64,000 bases of DNA from Molanna angustata (Eukaryota > Arthropoda > Insecta > Trichoptera > Molannidae). The stretch spans positions 12,414,811 to 12,478,810 of the forward strand of contig OY754972.1 in NCBI GenBank assembly GCA_963576475.1, given 5' to 3'. Positions 1-9,617 of the stretch are shown here, in pieces. Numbering within the stretch: the stretch's first letter is position 1; each line of letters starts with the position of its first letter. The position numbers and the translations under genes were made by a program. The notes below the pieces were generated by a model. It saw only the letters and a program-made list of their open reading frames with translations, was not told the DNA's origin and searched no databases.

Positions 1-2022
1 AAACAAGAGAAACTTTGAATTTTTAAAACATATACTGATGTCATTGATATACAGAATAAAGAGCAGGGGTCCTAAATGGGAACCCTGCGGAACTCCCGAG
101 TGACAGCCCTTGAACTGCGAAAGCGCGCCATTAATAGCTACAGCTTGAGACCGCCCCTCGACATATGATGAAAACCACCTCAGTAGATCACCATGAATAC
201 CATAGCATCGAAGTTTGTGCAATAGTATACTATGGCTGATCTTGTCGAAAGCCTTGGCAAAATCAGTATAAATTGCATCAACCTGTACTCCTCGATTCAT
301 GGAATCAAGAACAAAGCCAGTAAATTCCAGGAGATTAGATTCAACCGACCTGCCCCTCATAAAGCCATGTTGGTTAGGAATAATAAAGGAGTTCACAGCA
401 GGTGCTAGCTGACGAACTACAATTTTTTCCATCAACTTCCCGATGGAAGAAATTTTAGAAATGGGTCTGTAATTCGAAGCGTCATGCTTATCACCCGACT
501 TATGTATTGGCGTTATATACGACTTCTTCCATTGGCTAGGGTAAACTCCCTCAGTCAGTGACCTCCTATAAAGCATCGACAATGGCACCGATAACTCTGC
601 ACCACACTGTTTGATAAACCCAGGTGGAATTCCATCCGGTCCAGCTCCTCCCCCCGCATCGAGATCCCTGATGCATTCATGAACCGAAGCAGGCGTAAAC
701 CGAACACTATGGATATCCAAGCCTGACCCACAGTAAACCCGCGGCATATCTATATTACTCTCGATAAAAACAGAGCTAAAATAGTCACTGAACAGATTTG
801 AAATTGACTGAAAATCAGTGCAAGATACACCGTTATAATGCATAAAATTGGGAACAGAGGATGTCGGTTTCTTGGACTTAACAAAAGACCAAAACTTCTT
901 TGGATCCCTTCTTATCAGACTCTCAGTTCTTGCAATAAAACTCTGGTAACATTCTCGAGCTATTCTCTTTTGTCTGGCTCTCAGCAATGTGAATGCTGCA
1001 TAATCGGCGCCATCACCAGTTCGCTTCCATCGTTTGTGGAACTTTAACTTTTCTCTTATTATTTTTACGAGAGCTCTGCTATACCAAACCGGATATCCAC
1101 CGGAAGGCCGAATACATTTCCGTGGTACATGTTGAGAAATAACTCTCTCGAGAACAGAATAGAAGCAGCTAACCGCCTCCTCGATGCATCTACCTTCAAA
1201 CTCGGTCTCCCAATCATAGCCGCTGAAGAAAAGCTTTATTTCAGGATAGTTTGCCCTGTCAAAAACAAAATAGTTTCTTGAGGGGATCCTCAAAGAGGGG
1301 TCCTCGCCAATATTCACGGACACAAGAAGAGATTTGTGATGATCATCTTCTTTCACAAATGGCTCGGGACATGGGACCACTGAGCAATGGGTATTAGAAA
1401 TAACAAGATCAAGTATCCTTCCGTGCACATTTCGGTGAAAATTATACTGCTTCAGATCACCAAATTCCATAAAGTCTATCAGAGTACAAGAGGGAGTATC
1501 ATTGTGGCCAGTAGGTAAGCAATGCGAGTCACTGTCCGACCTACTCCAGTCAATGGATGAAAGGTTATAGTCACCCACCAACAAAAACAGGTCATCAGTG
1601 AACTCCTGCAATAAACTTGAACACATATCCAGGCCAGCAGAGAGATTCTCGAAATATTCAGAATTCCGAGGAACATATGAACAGCATATATTAAAGTTAC
1701 GTCCCGAAGGCCGAAGTCCAATGGATACCCATATGTCCTCAGCACGAGTATTCCACATTACCCGCTGCACTGCAGACAGGTCTTTGCGCACAGCTATAAG
1801 CACTCCTCCACCGAGTCTCTGACCAGTTTCTTCATAGCAACGGTCCCTTCTATAAACGATGTATCTCCCATCAAACAACTCTGGGTCACCGATGGAATCC
1901 AAGAGCCAGGTCTCAGTGATACAGATCACGTCGTAGTGATTGAGTAACACATTGTAGTAGAACTCATTAGTCTTAGTCCGCAGGCCCCTGACGTTCTGGT
2001 AGTAAATCGACAATGTGGTCAT
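1..2022 (-). CDS. CR1-like non-LTR retrotransposon ORF2 (endonuclease + reverse transcriptase), C-terminus outside window
   Basis: Encodes the enzyme a LINE uses to nick target DNA and copy its RNA into the nick. The reading frame is open for all 674 codons from ATG at 2020-2022 to the left edge; I checked every codon for stops. The N-terminal third is an APE-type endonuclease: NVRGLRTK near the start, ITETWL with the catalytic Glu (about 1905-1935), GDYNL (1561-1575) and DDHHKS (about 1327-1348). The RT domain follows: AGPDGIPPGFIK (about 610-650), SNYRPIS (about 463-482), DFAKAFDK (about 241-265), GVPQGSHLGPLLF (about 61-105). The catalytic DD box would lie just outside the window. ORF1 of the same element is upstream at 2526-3227. 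Clade (CR1 rather than jockey) is inferred mainly from ORF1. The lack of any stop suggests a young copy. Confidence 0.9.
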   Translation of the reverse strand, partial: MTTLSIYYQNVRGLRTKTNEFYYNVLLNHYDVICITETWLLDSIGDPELFDGRYIVYRRDRCYEETGQRLGGGVLIAVRKDLSAVQRVMWNTRAEDIWVSIGLRPSGRNFNICCSYVPRNSEYFENLSAGLDMCSSLLQEFTDDLFLLVGDYNLSSIDWSRSDSDSHCLPTGHNDTPSCTLIDFMEFGDLKQYNFHRNVHGRILDLVISNTHCSVVPCPEPFVKEDDHHKSLLVSVNIGEDPSLRIPSRNYFVFDRANYPEIKLFFSGYDWETEFEGRCIEEAVSCFYSVLERVISQHVPRKCIRPSGGYPVWYSRALVKIIREKLKFHKRWKRTGDGADYAAFTLLRARQKRIARECYQSFIARTESLIRRDPKKFWSFVKSKKPTSSVPNFMHYNGVSCTDFQSISNLFSDYFSSVFIESNIDMPRVYCGSGLDIHSVRFTPASVHECIRDLDAGGGAGPDGIPPGFIKQCGAELSVPLSMLYRRSLTEGVYPSQWKKSYITPIHKSGDKHDASNYRPISKISSIGKLMEKIVVRQLAPAVNSFIIPNQHGFMRGRSVESNLLEFTGFVLDSMNRGVQVDAIYTDFAKAFDKISHSILLHKLRCYGIHGDLLRWFSSYVEGRSQAVAINGALSQFKGCHSGVPQGSHLGPLLFILYINDISICFKNSKFLLF

Positions 2023-2525
2023 TCTGCTTTAGCCATGATTAATAATCTCACAATAATATTACAAAGCTCAGGGTGAGAAAGAACGTCAGCAAACACTCTA
2101 CAACACTCGTCAATCACGAGCAGGTGAGTACTAGTAAGAATTAGGGAGGTGAGAATAAACAATTTGATAAACAGGTGAAACGATTCAACATATATGTATA
2201 TAAGTAATAGAATACATAGGTATATTTCAATAAATACGTAAGTTCGCAAATATGAAAGTAAATGACTATAACTTGTCGGTAAATGTGTAAATAAGTAGAT
2301 ATATAGAGATATTAAGCAATGAAAATATACATATATATGTACAAGCACATAACATGTAGAGTATAAAAACATGTAAGTGTGAAAGAAAAGTACTGAGTAA
2401 CGGGTTAGATAGATAAAAATAAATAAATATGGAACTGGATTTATAAAATTTAATTCAATGTATGATAAAATCGCAGTGAAAACAGTTAAAACCATAGCCG
2501 TAAATAAGTTCAGGACGCCGGAGAG
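2023..2525 (-). other. AT-rich spacer between ORF1 and ORF2 of the CR1-like LINE
   Basis: About 500 bases separate the two LINE ORFs. The spacer is very AT-rich and happens to be open as a 158-codon frame (2019-2495) made almost entirely of Leu, Ile, Tyr, Phe, Ser and Thr. No family is recognisable, and the composition follows the base composition, so I do not call it a gene. Its TGA overlaps the ORF2 ATG as ATGA (2019-2022), an arrangement that some LINEs use for translational coupling. It could instead be coincidence. Confidence 0.5.
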
Positions 2526-3227
2526 TCATATGATTTTCTGTAAGTCGTTAGTTGATTGGATTAAAATAGCAGGGGCTTTTTCCAATTTCCTCGCATAAAT
2601 ACGGCAATCCTTTACCCAAACGTATTTATAGTTCCTAAGTTTTGCCAAATCTCTAGCCTGCTTGAGGAGAGCCTTATTTTCTTTGGTCAAATGATGATTG
2701 ATATAAATTGATCCACCAATGGGCAGTCCTAAATCGGAACAAGTAAGTCCACGCCTTTCCCTGGATTCGCTCATAAGTTTATTTTTGGCCTGGCGATTCC
2801 CGAATTTTAAAATAACTTTCGAGGTCTTGTTCTGCTTAGGGTCCCTATTCCACGAAGCCACTCGGTGAATAGATACAACGTCGCTTCTTGGGATAGATAT
2901 TCCTATTTTTGAGGTTATTCGATCTAGTAATTGGTTGAGGTTTTCATCCTTGACCTCAGGAATCCCCGCGATCTCAACGTTGTTCAATCGTTGATATTGC
3001 TCTCTCTCATTGTTTTCCCGCTTGAGGCGAAATAGCTCACTCTGCAAACTGGCCACATCTCTTTCTAAGGCATCCATGCGCTTTAAGCGATTGTCTACCT
3101 CTGAGATTTTAGCACTAATTATATTAAGCTTATCTGCCTTTGATTTTATTTTTTTATACCTACGTACACTACGTTTAGAATGAATAGTAAGATAAGGAAG
3201 AGTTACATGATAATTTTGGCCAAACAT
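2526..3227 (-). CDS. CR1-like LINE ORF1 protein (coiled coil + FP25K-like domain)
   Basis: ORF1 proteins of LINEs bind the element RNA and form the RNP. This 233-residue frame is complete and undamaged. Residues about 30-75 form a charged coiled coil (ISEVDNRLKRMDALERDV and following heptads). Residues about 80-220 match the FP25K-like domain of insect CR1 ORF1 proteins: NNVEIAGIPE, a basic stretch KVILKFGNRQAKNKL, SIYINHHLT, and a C-terminal YVWVKDCRIYARK. The start used is ATG at 3225-3227; the frame stays open upstream for about 30 codons but without an ATG. Many relatives carry an N-terminal PHD finger, which is not seen here, so this is either a short ORF1 type or an N-terminally trimmed copy. 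Confidence 0.8.
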   Translation of the reverse strand: MFGQNYHVTLPYLTIHSKRSVRRYKKIKSKADKLNIISAKISEVDNRLKRMDALERDVASLQSELFRLKRENNEREQYQRLNNVEIAGIPEVKDENLNQLLDRITSKIGISIPRSDVVSIHRVASWNRDPKQNKTSKVILKFGNRQAKNKLMSESRERRGLTCSDLGLPIGGSIYINHHLTKENKALLKQARDLAKLRNYKYVWVKDCRIYARKLEKAPAILIQSTNDLQKII

Positions 3228-3320
3228 CTTGGACGAGCTTCCGGTTGCGCAGAAACAATATGGCGAAGTGAATGAAAATAAAGAGAAAGGTTGTCGTCGT
3301 TGTTGGAGTGCAGTTAATTA

Positions 3321-3753
3321 TGACAGGTGCAACAATTAGAGACATTAAACTTCAAAAATGGAGGTCCCTTAAAACACCTGCTTTTGTTTTAAGTATAAGG
3401 CCAAAAAAATACGAAGTGTAAATAATATGAACAGGTTTTAATTGTGAAACGGAAATGTTTTTAACGTAAAGCAGTTGACAGACACCAAATCATGGCGAAT
3501 AGACAAATTATTAAAGATTTAAATTCAACGATCTAATGAACTATTTCATAGTGGGTATTGTGCCACGTCTATTATGTGAACATAATATCTGAAAAGGTTG
3601 TGTTCTAGACTAACCCGCTTTTAGAAAAACAAGATTGTCTGTATGATCATGAGAAGATAATACAAGACATATACAAAATAACTTCATTTGGGAATAAAAT
3701 GTTTCAATTGCCTCCCAAATGAATTAAAGCAGATAAAGGAACATAAACAGTGT
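3321..3753. other. No gene seen
   Basis: AT-rich sequence upstream of the CR1-like LINE. The 5' end of that LINE is probably near 3230-3330 but cannot be fixed. No ORF, RNA gene or repeat is recognised. Confidence 0.4.
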
Positions 3754-3891
3754 TTATAAAAAAACTTGGTTCAATTAAACCCGGTTCAATGTCTTATTCC
3801 ACGTTCAACTGAAATCTTATTAGAAGAATATTTGAATTTCAGAATAAGACTTTGAACCGAGTTCAATTGAACCAAGTTTTTTTTTTATAAA
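3754..3891. mobile_element. Foldback (MITE-like) element, imperfect hairpin
   Basis: The two halves are inverted copies: AAACTTGGTTCAATTAAACC at the left and GAATTGAACCAAGTTT with matching internal blocks (TTCAATGTCTTATTC versus GAATAAGACTTTGAA) at the right. Arms of about 47 bases enclose a short centre around 3810-3835. There is no coding capacity. It may be a MITE remnant; the TSD is not clear. Confidence 0.6.
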
Positions 3892-4404
3892 TAATTGAAA
3901 AAGTTTAAACAAAAATTAAAGTTGCATCTAACATTCTAAATTGGTTGTTTTCGATTTGTTGTTTGATATGTTTCAATTGCCAGTATTTCCTTTTTTTTAA
4001 TTTGAATATGTTTGAATCGTCTGTATTCCTCATTTTTCAATTATTTTCATGTATTTCCTTTTTTTATTTGAATATGTGTTTTGATATGTTTCTGTTGTCT
4101 GTATTCCTTATTTTCATTTATTTTTAAACTTTTTTAATGTTTATTTGATTTTTTGTTCATGTATGATTTGATTTAATTACTTTATGTATGACTTTGTTTA
4201 ATTGCTTTGTATTTGATATTTTTTATAAGTGATTCCCTCATCAAGCACAAGAATGCAATCTTTTAGATGAGGCATTGCAAAGAAAACTATTTGTAAAAAT
4301 TACTATACTAGTGAATTATATCTTTATGTGTATTATAAAATTATATGATAAATAAATAAAATATACGAGAACTATCCTAAATATAAGGATTTATAAAAAA
4401 AAAT
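3892..4404. other. T-rich, then A-rich stretch; no gene seen
   Basis: A locally repetitive TTTGATATGTTT/TTTGAATATG region (3940-4240) followed by AT-rich DNA. The short frame at 3945-4127 is Phe/Leu/Ile/Cys-rich and reflects base composition only. Confidence 0.4.
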
Positions 4405-4520
4405 GAAACGGTGGCTAAGCAATCGTACGTTAGACTAGTTTTTGTAGACGGTTCCAAATCTGCCCCGACTGATTTAATTTAAAATTAAGCACAAGCATTT
4501 TCTAATACAGAGTTAGCTGT
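4405..4520 (+). mobile_element. tRNA-derived SINE, family 3 (tRNA-Thr-like head), degenerate
   Basis: Starts GAAACGGTGGCTAAGC (A-box-like), has ACTAG at the position of an anticodon arm, then GACGGTTCCAAATCTGCC (B-box and T-arm), then CCGACTGATTT as in the 48.24-kb copy. Members are also at 21525-21655 (minus) and 48240-48350. Degenerate, and not a functional tRNA. Confidence 0.55.
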
Positions 4521-4830
4521 TTACATAACTTTCTTCTGAGTCATCTAGTATAAATTATGTATAATTTTTAATTATTACACACCTTTTTGCATTTATATTT
4601 AATCGCATATTGTCTTCAACTTGAAATAACTTGGATGCGGAGGGAACAAAAAAGAAACGAGTGGAAGCAAATAGAAGATGTCTATACTAAGCAGTGTAAG
4701 GGAGAAGACAAAGAAAGATGAAAAAGATATCTTCAAGCATGCTGTAAATATACCTACCTATTATCGATTCTCATCCTTTACACTTTTTTTCAGAAAACGG
4801 TTCATTTAGTCAAGTCGCTTTTCAATCTCA

Positions 4831-5968
4831 CATACCCGTATTAAAATACGATTATAGAGGACACTTTGGGCCTTCGAGGTACCTTGAAGGTGTGTGTCAC
4901 CCTTGAGTAAGCATAGATTCCGATGACATTTTTCGTCATAATCTGTTTACACGTTACTTTTGATAACTGAAAGAACATTCTAAAAAGGATGAAATATTTT
5001 ATCGGTTAGGTAGGTACCCAGTCAGAAGAGTGAACGTATTCCTCACATGTTTTGTCTCCGCTTTCCTTTTATCTATTTGACACTTAAGGGAATGTACGCA
5101 CTTACAAAGTAGGAGAATGCGCATTGCGTATGCCCAGAACGGACATATTTATACATACCATTACGCCATGTCCCTTACGGGGTAAGCAGAGAGAGCCGAG
5201 CGCCATACTTCTCTATTTTCGCACACATTTCTGGCTTCTTTTACATCCATGCATCGTTTCATACATGCTCATCGATTGTTCAAACTTTTTGTTTTCTTCT
5301 TTCAAAATATCATTCACATGGTCATGCCATCCTTTTCTGGGGCGACCTCTGCTATTCACCTATGTATTTTTTTTTTGTCAGCCGTTCATCGTTCATTCTT
5401 TCAATATGTCCAAACCACCTCAAGGCATTCACTTTCAATAATATCCTTCTTTATCTTGCAATCTCTCCTTATGTCCTCATTTTTTACTGTATCATATATC
5501 GTTCTACTACATACTCTTCTTAGTGCTCTCATTTCTACAGCACTTATTCAACTTTCATGTGTCTTTTGCCATGTCCATGTTTCACTAGCATACGTCAACA
5601 ATTTCACTACAATTGCATTGTGTACTGCAATTTTGTCTTCCTTTGAGATGCACGGATCGGACATTATACTGGTCTGAGTGCTCCGTTTATTCTATGACCT
5701 GCCACAACTCTTCTTTCAATATCTTTATCAGGTCTTCCATTCCGTTCAAACATACTCCCCATGTATAAATTAATATTCGTCAACTTTATCTTTATCATAC
5801 ATGCAGTTATACTTCCAGTCTTTTCAAATACCATAACAAAATGTCAAGGATTACATTTGTTGAGATTCTTGAGGATGTGACGACACATTTACTTTGAATA
5901 ACGAAATCGCCTTTAAGGTACATTGAATGCCTAAGGTTTCCTTAAGATTTGTCTGTGAATACGGGTAT
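4831..5968. mobile_element. TIR DNA transposon, non-autonomous, with 8-9 bp TSD
   Basis: Left end ATACCCGTATT and right end AATACGGGTAT are inverted copies, and the similarity continues inward for about 60 bases (GAGGTACCTTGAAGG left; CCTTTAAGGTACATTGAA right). CAATCTCA flanks both ends (4823-4830 and 5969-5976), extendable to 9 bases with the preceding T. An 8-9 bp duplication with such ends fits a cut-and-paste transposon; hAT is possible but not shown. No transposase is present. An RTE-like LINE fragment occupies much of the interior. Confidence 0.7.
5150..5835 (-). pseudogene. RTE-like LINE, C-terminal RT fragment (RWFGH family)
   Basis: On the minus strand, pieces in shifting frames match the end of an insect RTE-type polyprotein: an ERRVVAGHRINGALRPV-like block (about 5650-5740), a basic IYDRIKNED-like block, and the closing SAYP..RDMA block (about 5160-5200, CGCCATGTCCCTTACGGGGT on the plus strand). 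The same ending occurs at 16535-16870, 17801-18068, 34210-34700, 47265-47565, 47885-48065 and 60795-60995. Several stops and frameshifts make it non-functional. The clade name is inferred. Confidence 0.65.
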
Positions 5969-5976
5969 CAATCTCA

Positions 5977-6814
5977 AATTTGCATCATAACTTATGTAAC
6001 TGTAAGTAGATATAGTGAGTATGATAATAGGTACATACATAAGTTAGGTATGCACTAAGTGTTGCCAATAGCAATAAATCATTCACAATAACATATTTGT
6101 CCTCTGTTCCTTGCTCCACAGGTCACCCCGAACATCCTGTAGCGGACTCAGCACTGACAACAGTTGAATGAACTTTTCAATAAAAAATGTGAAACTTATC
6201 TACAAACTAATTGTAATCATTCTTTCAACTATAATATTTCTTTATTTGCCTATACATTATTACGTTTTAAGGAAAATAAAAATATATCTAAAAAACTCCA
6301 CTACGAAGCAAGTGTACTTTTTTATTCTTTTTTAAAGATTGCTTGCTAGTCCCCGAACGAATTTTTATGAAGTATATTTTTATTGCATACATTCTTTCAA
6401 CAAAAGAATCATCAGTTTTTCTCAATTTGATATCAAATTATATAACAAGAACCAAATTACTACATGTTGTAAACATATTGCTTTTCTAAACATGTACATG
6501 TAATCATATAAATAAGACTTATTTGGCTGGTTAGAAGATATTTTCTTATGGCAATAAACCAGCTATTGTGCACAAAATTTTACATGACTAAAAATAAATG
6601 AATTAAGTAATAAAAATAATAAATAATAAAAATTAAAATTTGGGAAAAAAGGTAAGTAAAAAAAATAAATAAATAAAAAAAATTAGTAAATGAATGAATG
6701 AATAAATAAATTAATAAATGAAATATATAAATATATAAATAATTAATTCTTCCAAGTTTAATTTTTCCTCAACTAAATGAATCTTCACTAAGTTACAAGT
6801 TGATTATTCGTTCA
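5977..6814. other. No gene seen; short LINE 3'-tail motif at about 6520-6590
   Basis: AT-rich intergenic-type DNA. At 6520-6590 GGCTGGTTAGAAGATATTTT followed by TATGGCAATAAACCAGC matches the 3' tail motif found at 17745 and 61140. From 6595 to 6760 it is simple A/T sequence of the AATAAATG type. Confidence 0.4.
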
Positions 6815-6878
6815 TTAATTTATACCATCACGGCAGATCCCACAATGTGTGGTAACCAGTGACCTGTGTGCGGGTGTT
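6815..6878 (-). mobile_element. Family B LINE 3' end, truncated
   Basis: TACCATCACGGCAGATCCCA then CAATGTGTGGTAACCAG is the reverse complement of the 3' end seen at 15905-16210 and 19982-20275. It is cut short by the next LINE at its (ATA)n tail. Confidence 0.6.
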
Positions 6879-6879
6879 C

Positions 6880-6910
<31 letters not shown>

Positions 6911-7335
6911 TTTATAAAGCGCCGTTTAGTGATACAAGATCACTCCAAGGGCGCTGTAGCTTATTTGTTGGCTCTACGAAACAAGGCAGTCTTAAGAAGT
7001 TTACCGAAGGTGTCAATGCTCTGAGCTCCACGTATGTCAAGTGGCAATTTATTCCATTTTAAAGGCCCGTTCACACTAAAAACGCGATCATAGTAAGCCG
7101 CCTTATTGACTCTGTCCAATTCTTTTAATGAGTTGGTACTCTGTGATTCAGATGTCTCAGCGTAAGCTGCCTCCCTGATGGAACATTCCTTTGGCACAAT
7201 TCCTGAATGTAGTGTGGAGCCAAGTCGTTCAGAGCTTTAAACACCAACAGGCATACCTTATAGTCCACTCGTTCTGGACATCTCAAACAGTGCATAGTAT
7301 TATAAAAGGAAGCACGATACATGCGTGTAAACACA
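6878..7335 (-). pseudogene. CR1/L2-type LINE, C-terminal RT fragment with (TTA)n tail
   Basis: Minus-strand frames give the end of a LINE reverse transcriptase: CPERVDYKVCLLVFKALNDL and APHYIQELCQRNVPSGRQL (7125-7334), then KAAYYDRVFSVNGPLKWNKL, PLDIRGAQSIDTFGKLLKTA and LFRRANK (6961-7197). These are the thumb-end motifs of CR1, L2 and Rex-like LINEs. The two pieces are in different frames, so there is at least one frameshift. The 3' end (low coordinates) carries a short microsatellite tail (6878-6905), as expected for this LINE group. It is 5'-truncated near 7335. Confidence 0.75.
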
Positions 7336-7409
7336 CCAGTCTCGACTCACCTAAAAAGTCACCACTAACAAAAGGCAGAATGAATACCCTAGATTTATTT
7401 ATTTTTTTT

Positions 7410-7563
7410 TTTTTTAACAGATTTTTTAATTATCTCAATAGAGACGAAGTTGGAATATTTATTGTAGGAGAACTGGGAAATCAAGGCCTTGATTTCCCAG
7501 TTCTCCTACAATAAATATTCCAACTTCGTCTCTATTGAGATAATTAAAAAATCTGTTAAAAAA
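7410..7563. repeat. 154-bp perfect palindrome without spacer
   Basis: Every base from 7410 pairs with its partner around the centre 7486/7487 (AAGGCCTT) up to 7563. The right half continues into GACTCCCGACAGG..AAAATCCAATGTTTGCG (to about 7640), which recurs without the inverted half at 41196-41345. So the right half is the older unit, and the left half is an inverted copy of its first 77 bases. Confidence 0.9.
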
Positions 7564-7640
7564 TATCTTTGACTCCCGACAGGGAAAAAATCCAATGTTT
7601 GCGCATATGCAATAATAAAAATATATTCGACCCTAGATTT
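7564..7640 (+). mobile_element. Distal part of the dispersed repeat shared with 41.2 kb
   Basis: CCCGACAGGGAAAAAATCCA and GCATATGCAATAATA match 41280-41345 closely. The identity of the family is unknown, and there is no coding capacity. Confidence 0.5.
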
Positions 7641-7884
7641 AGATATAAGATTTTTTTTTTCATTTAGTTTGCTCTTGCCACATAGGTTTTCACGTAGGTT
7701 TACATAGGCTTGCTACCAAATCGTGGTGGTAAGAGATTTCCATGGAACGGGACTTGCCCAGCTGATCTTGCATATTATTATAAATGGATTGTATTTTGAA
7801 TATTAGCACGTGTATCTAGTGAATAAATATTTTCTAACTGAAGGTGTATCATTGATAAGAATATGCGTATATAATTTAATTCAT

Positions 7885-8330
7885 TTATTATGTAGAAGCT
7901 TACTGGACTTTGGATCAGTTGTATGGAATCCAAACTATGAAACCGCAATAGAAAATCTTTAAAAAAAAATAGTAAGCAATTAAATTTTCGTTATAGATTA
8001 CATTTCTCTATCTTCAAGCTCTAAAACACCACAACACAAAACTACTGGAGAAACGCAGATCAATCCAAGATATTTGTTTTCTATACAAAATTATTAACGG
8101 TTTGATCGACAGCGCACCCCTTCTAAGCTCACTCCGTTTTCACTGTCCACTTAGAAGAAATAGAAACCAGTCTCTCTTTTACATAGAATCTTCTAAAACT
8201 AACTATATGCTAAATTCATATATTAATAGAGCTTGTACTGGGTACAATAGAAATTGTTTGAGCGATCCGGAATTGAATATCTGTGCTCTGTTTTGTTGTG
8301 CACATCTTTAACTTTTTAATTGTGCGCCTT
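7885..8330 (+). pseudogene. LINE reverse transcriptase C-terminal fragment
   Basis: Plus-strand frames read LLDFGSVVWNPNYETAIENL (about 7890-7955), the RT thumb motif (YGS..WNP..) of jockey/CR1-type LINEs. Later, 8102-8311 reads IDSAPLLSSLRFHCPLRRNR and NYMLNSYINRACTGYNRN, the usual last conserved block. Stops and frame changes lie between. It ends just before the Helitron at 8354. Confidence 0.65.
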
Positions 8331-8479
8331 TTACTTAATTTTATTTTATTACTAGCTTTTATGTCCCGCCGTTGGCCAAGAATGTAAAATTGTGAAAGAA
8401 AAAGCAATCGTTTTTATAATATTGTCACCCAATTATTTTGCAATATCAGACTATAAAAAGTGGTTTGAAATTTGATTGA

Positions 8480-9110
8480 GTTTAAGTATTGTAAAATGTT
8501 CAAGTGATGGCCACAACCCATTCTTTTTTATATATTGCTATAAAGTGTGAATGAAGTATAATATTTATACAATTTCTGCTCGCATGGACTATGCGTAATG
8601 GTTTTAAATATGACTGTTTATCAACGTTGTAAAGAGATTGGTTTGGCCACAACCCCCATTTTTAAATATTATCATCGAAAACAAATTGTAATGTGTACCT
8701 ATTGAAAATTTAGTAATTTTCGATGTTGGGATGTGGTCAAAATTTGATTAAACAAACGTAGGTACTGAAAAGATCTAGTATTGGTCACATCCCATTCGTT
8801 TTTATATTTTTTCATCAAGTGTGCATTATATTTTTGCTCAATTTGACTGAAAGTCTTCATTAACGAAGAAGAAGAAGACTTGAACTATAGTAAATAGTTT
8901 TTAATTTGAATATAAATGTTGTGAAGAGTTCAGTAATGGCCACAACCCCCATTCTTTAAATATTAGGTGTTGAAAATTATTCAAAATAGGATGATATAAA
9001 TGGTTTAAATTTAATTAAACAAAAGTATTGAAAAGATTCTAGTGCAGGTTATATCGTCACATCCCATATCCCATTCATTTCATATGTATTTTCATCAAGT
9101 GTGCATATCG
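8480..9110 (-). repeat. Tandem array of roughly 170-210 bp units inside Helitron A
   Basis: Units share GATGGCCACAACCCATTC, a following AT-rich stretch, AAGTGTGAAT/AAGTGTGCAT and TTTAATTTGA-like ends. About three to four copies, more diverged than the neighbouring array. The same array is at about 26280-26820 and 27740-27900 in the right copy. Confidence 0.65.
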
Positions 9111-9119
9111 TTAATAATA

Positions 9120-9615
9120 TTTCTGCACAATAGACTATTAGACTTAAAACTAACCCAAAAGACTAAATAAAAAAGAGAAAAATAAGTATAAGACTATAAG
9201 AAATAGTTTGTATAAAAAACTATTCCAATGGTCTACATAAAATAGGTAAAAATACATATACCTTATAGAAGAATTAGACTATTGGAAATAGATTGTATAA
9301 AAGCTCACCCAAAGGTCTACAAAAAAGAAGAAGAAGAATATTTAGACTATTGGAAATAGTTTGTATAAATACTGACCAAAAGGTCTACATAAAAGAAAAT
9401 GAATAAGACTATTGGAAATAGTTTGTATTAAAACTCTCCCAAAAGTTTACGTACTTAAATGAAGAAGAATAATAATTAGACTAAAGGAAATAATTTTTAT
9501 AAAAAAATGACCCAAATGTATACATAAAAGAAGAAGAAGATGATTTAGACAATAGGAAATAGTTTGTATAAAAACTGCCCTAAAGGTCTACATAAAATTA
9601 AGAAGAAAAAGAATT
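9120..9615 (-). repeat. Tandem array of roughly 60-bp units inside Helitron A
   Basis: Units contain GACTATTGGAAATAGTTTGT, AAAACTCACCCAAAGGTCTA and AAAAGAAGAAGAAGA. About eight copies. The reverse complement of the array occupies 25395-26280 in the right copy. Confidence 0.75.
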
Positions 9616-9617
9616 AG

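Noticed and set aside
1479..1745. 88-codon minus-strand frame inside LINE ORF2
   Set aside because: Out-of-frame shadow of the endonuclease domain.
2019..2495. 158-codon hydrophobic frame between LINE ORFs
   Set aside because: Composition mirrors AT-rich spacer DNA and no domain is seen. Kept only as a possible coupling frame.
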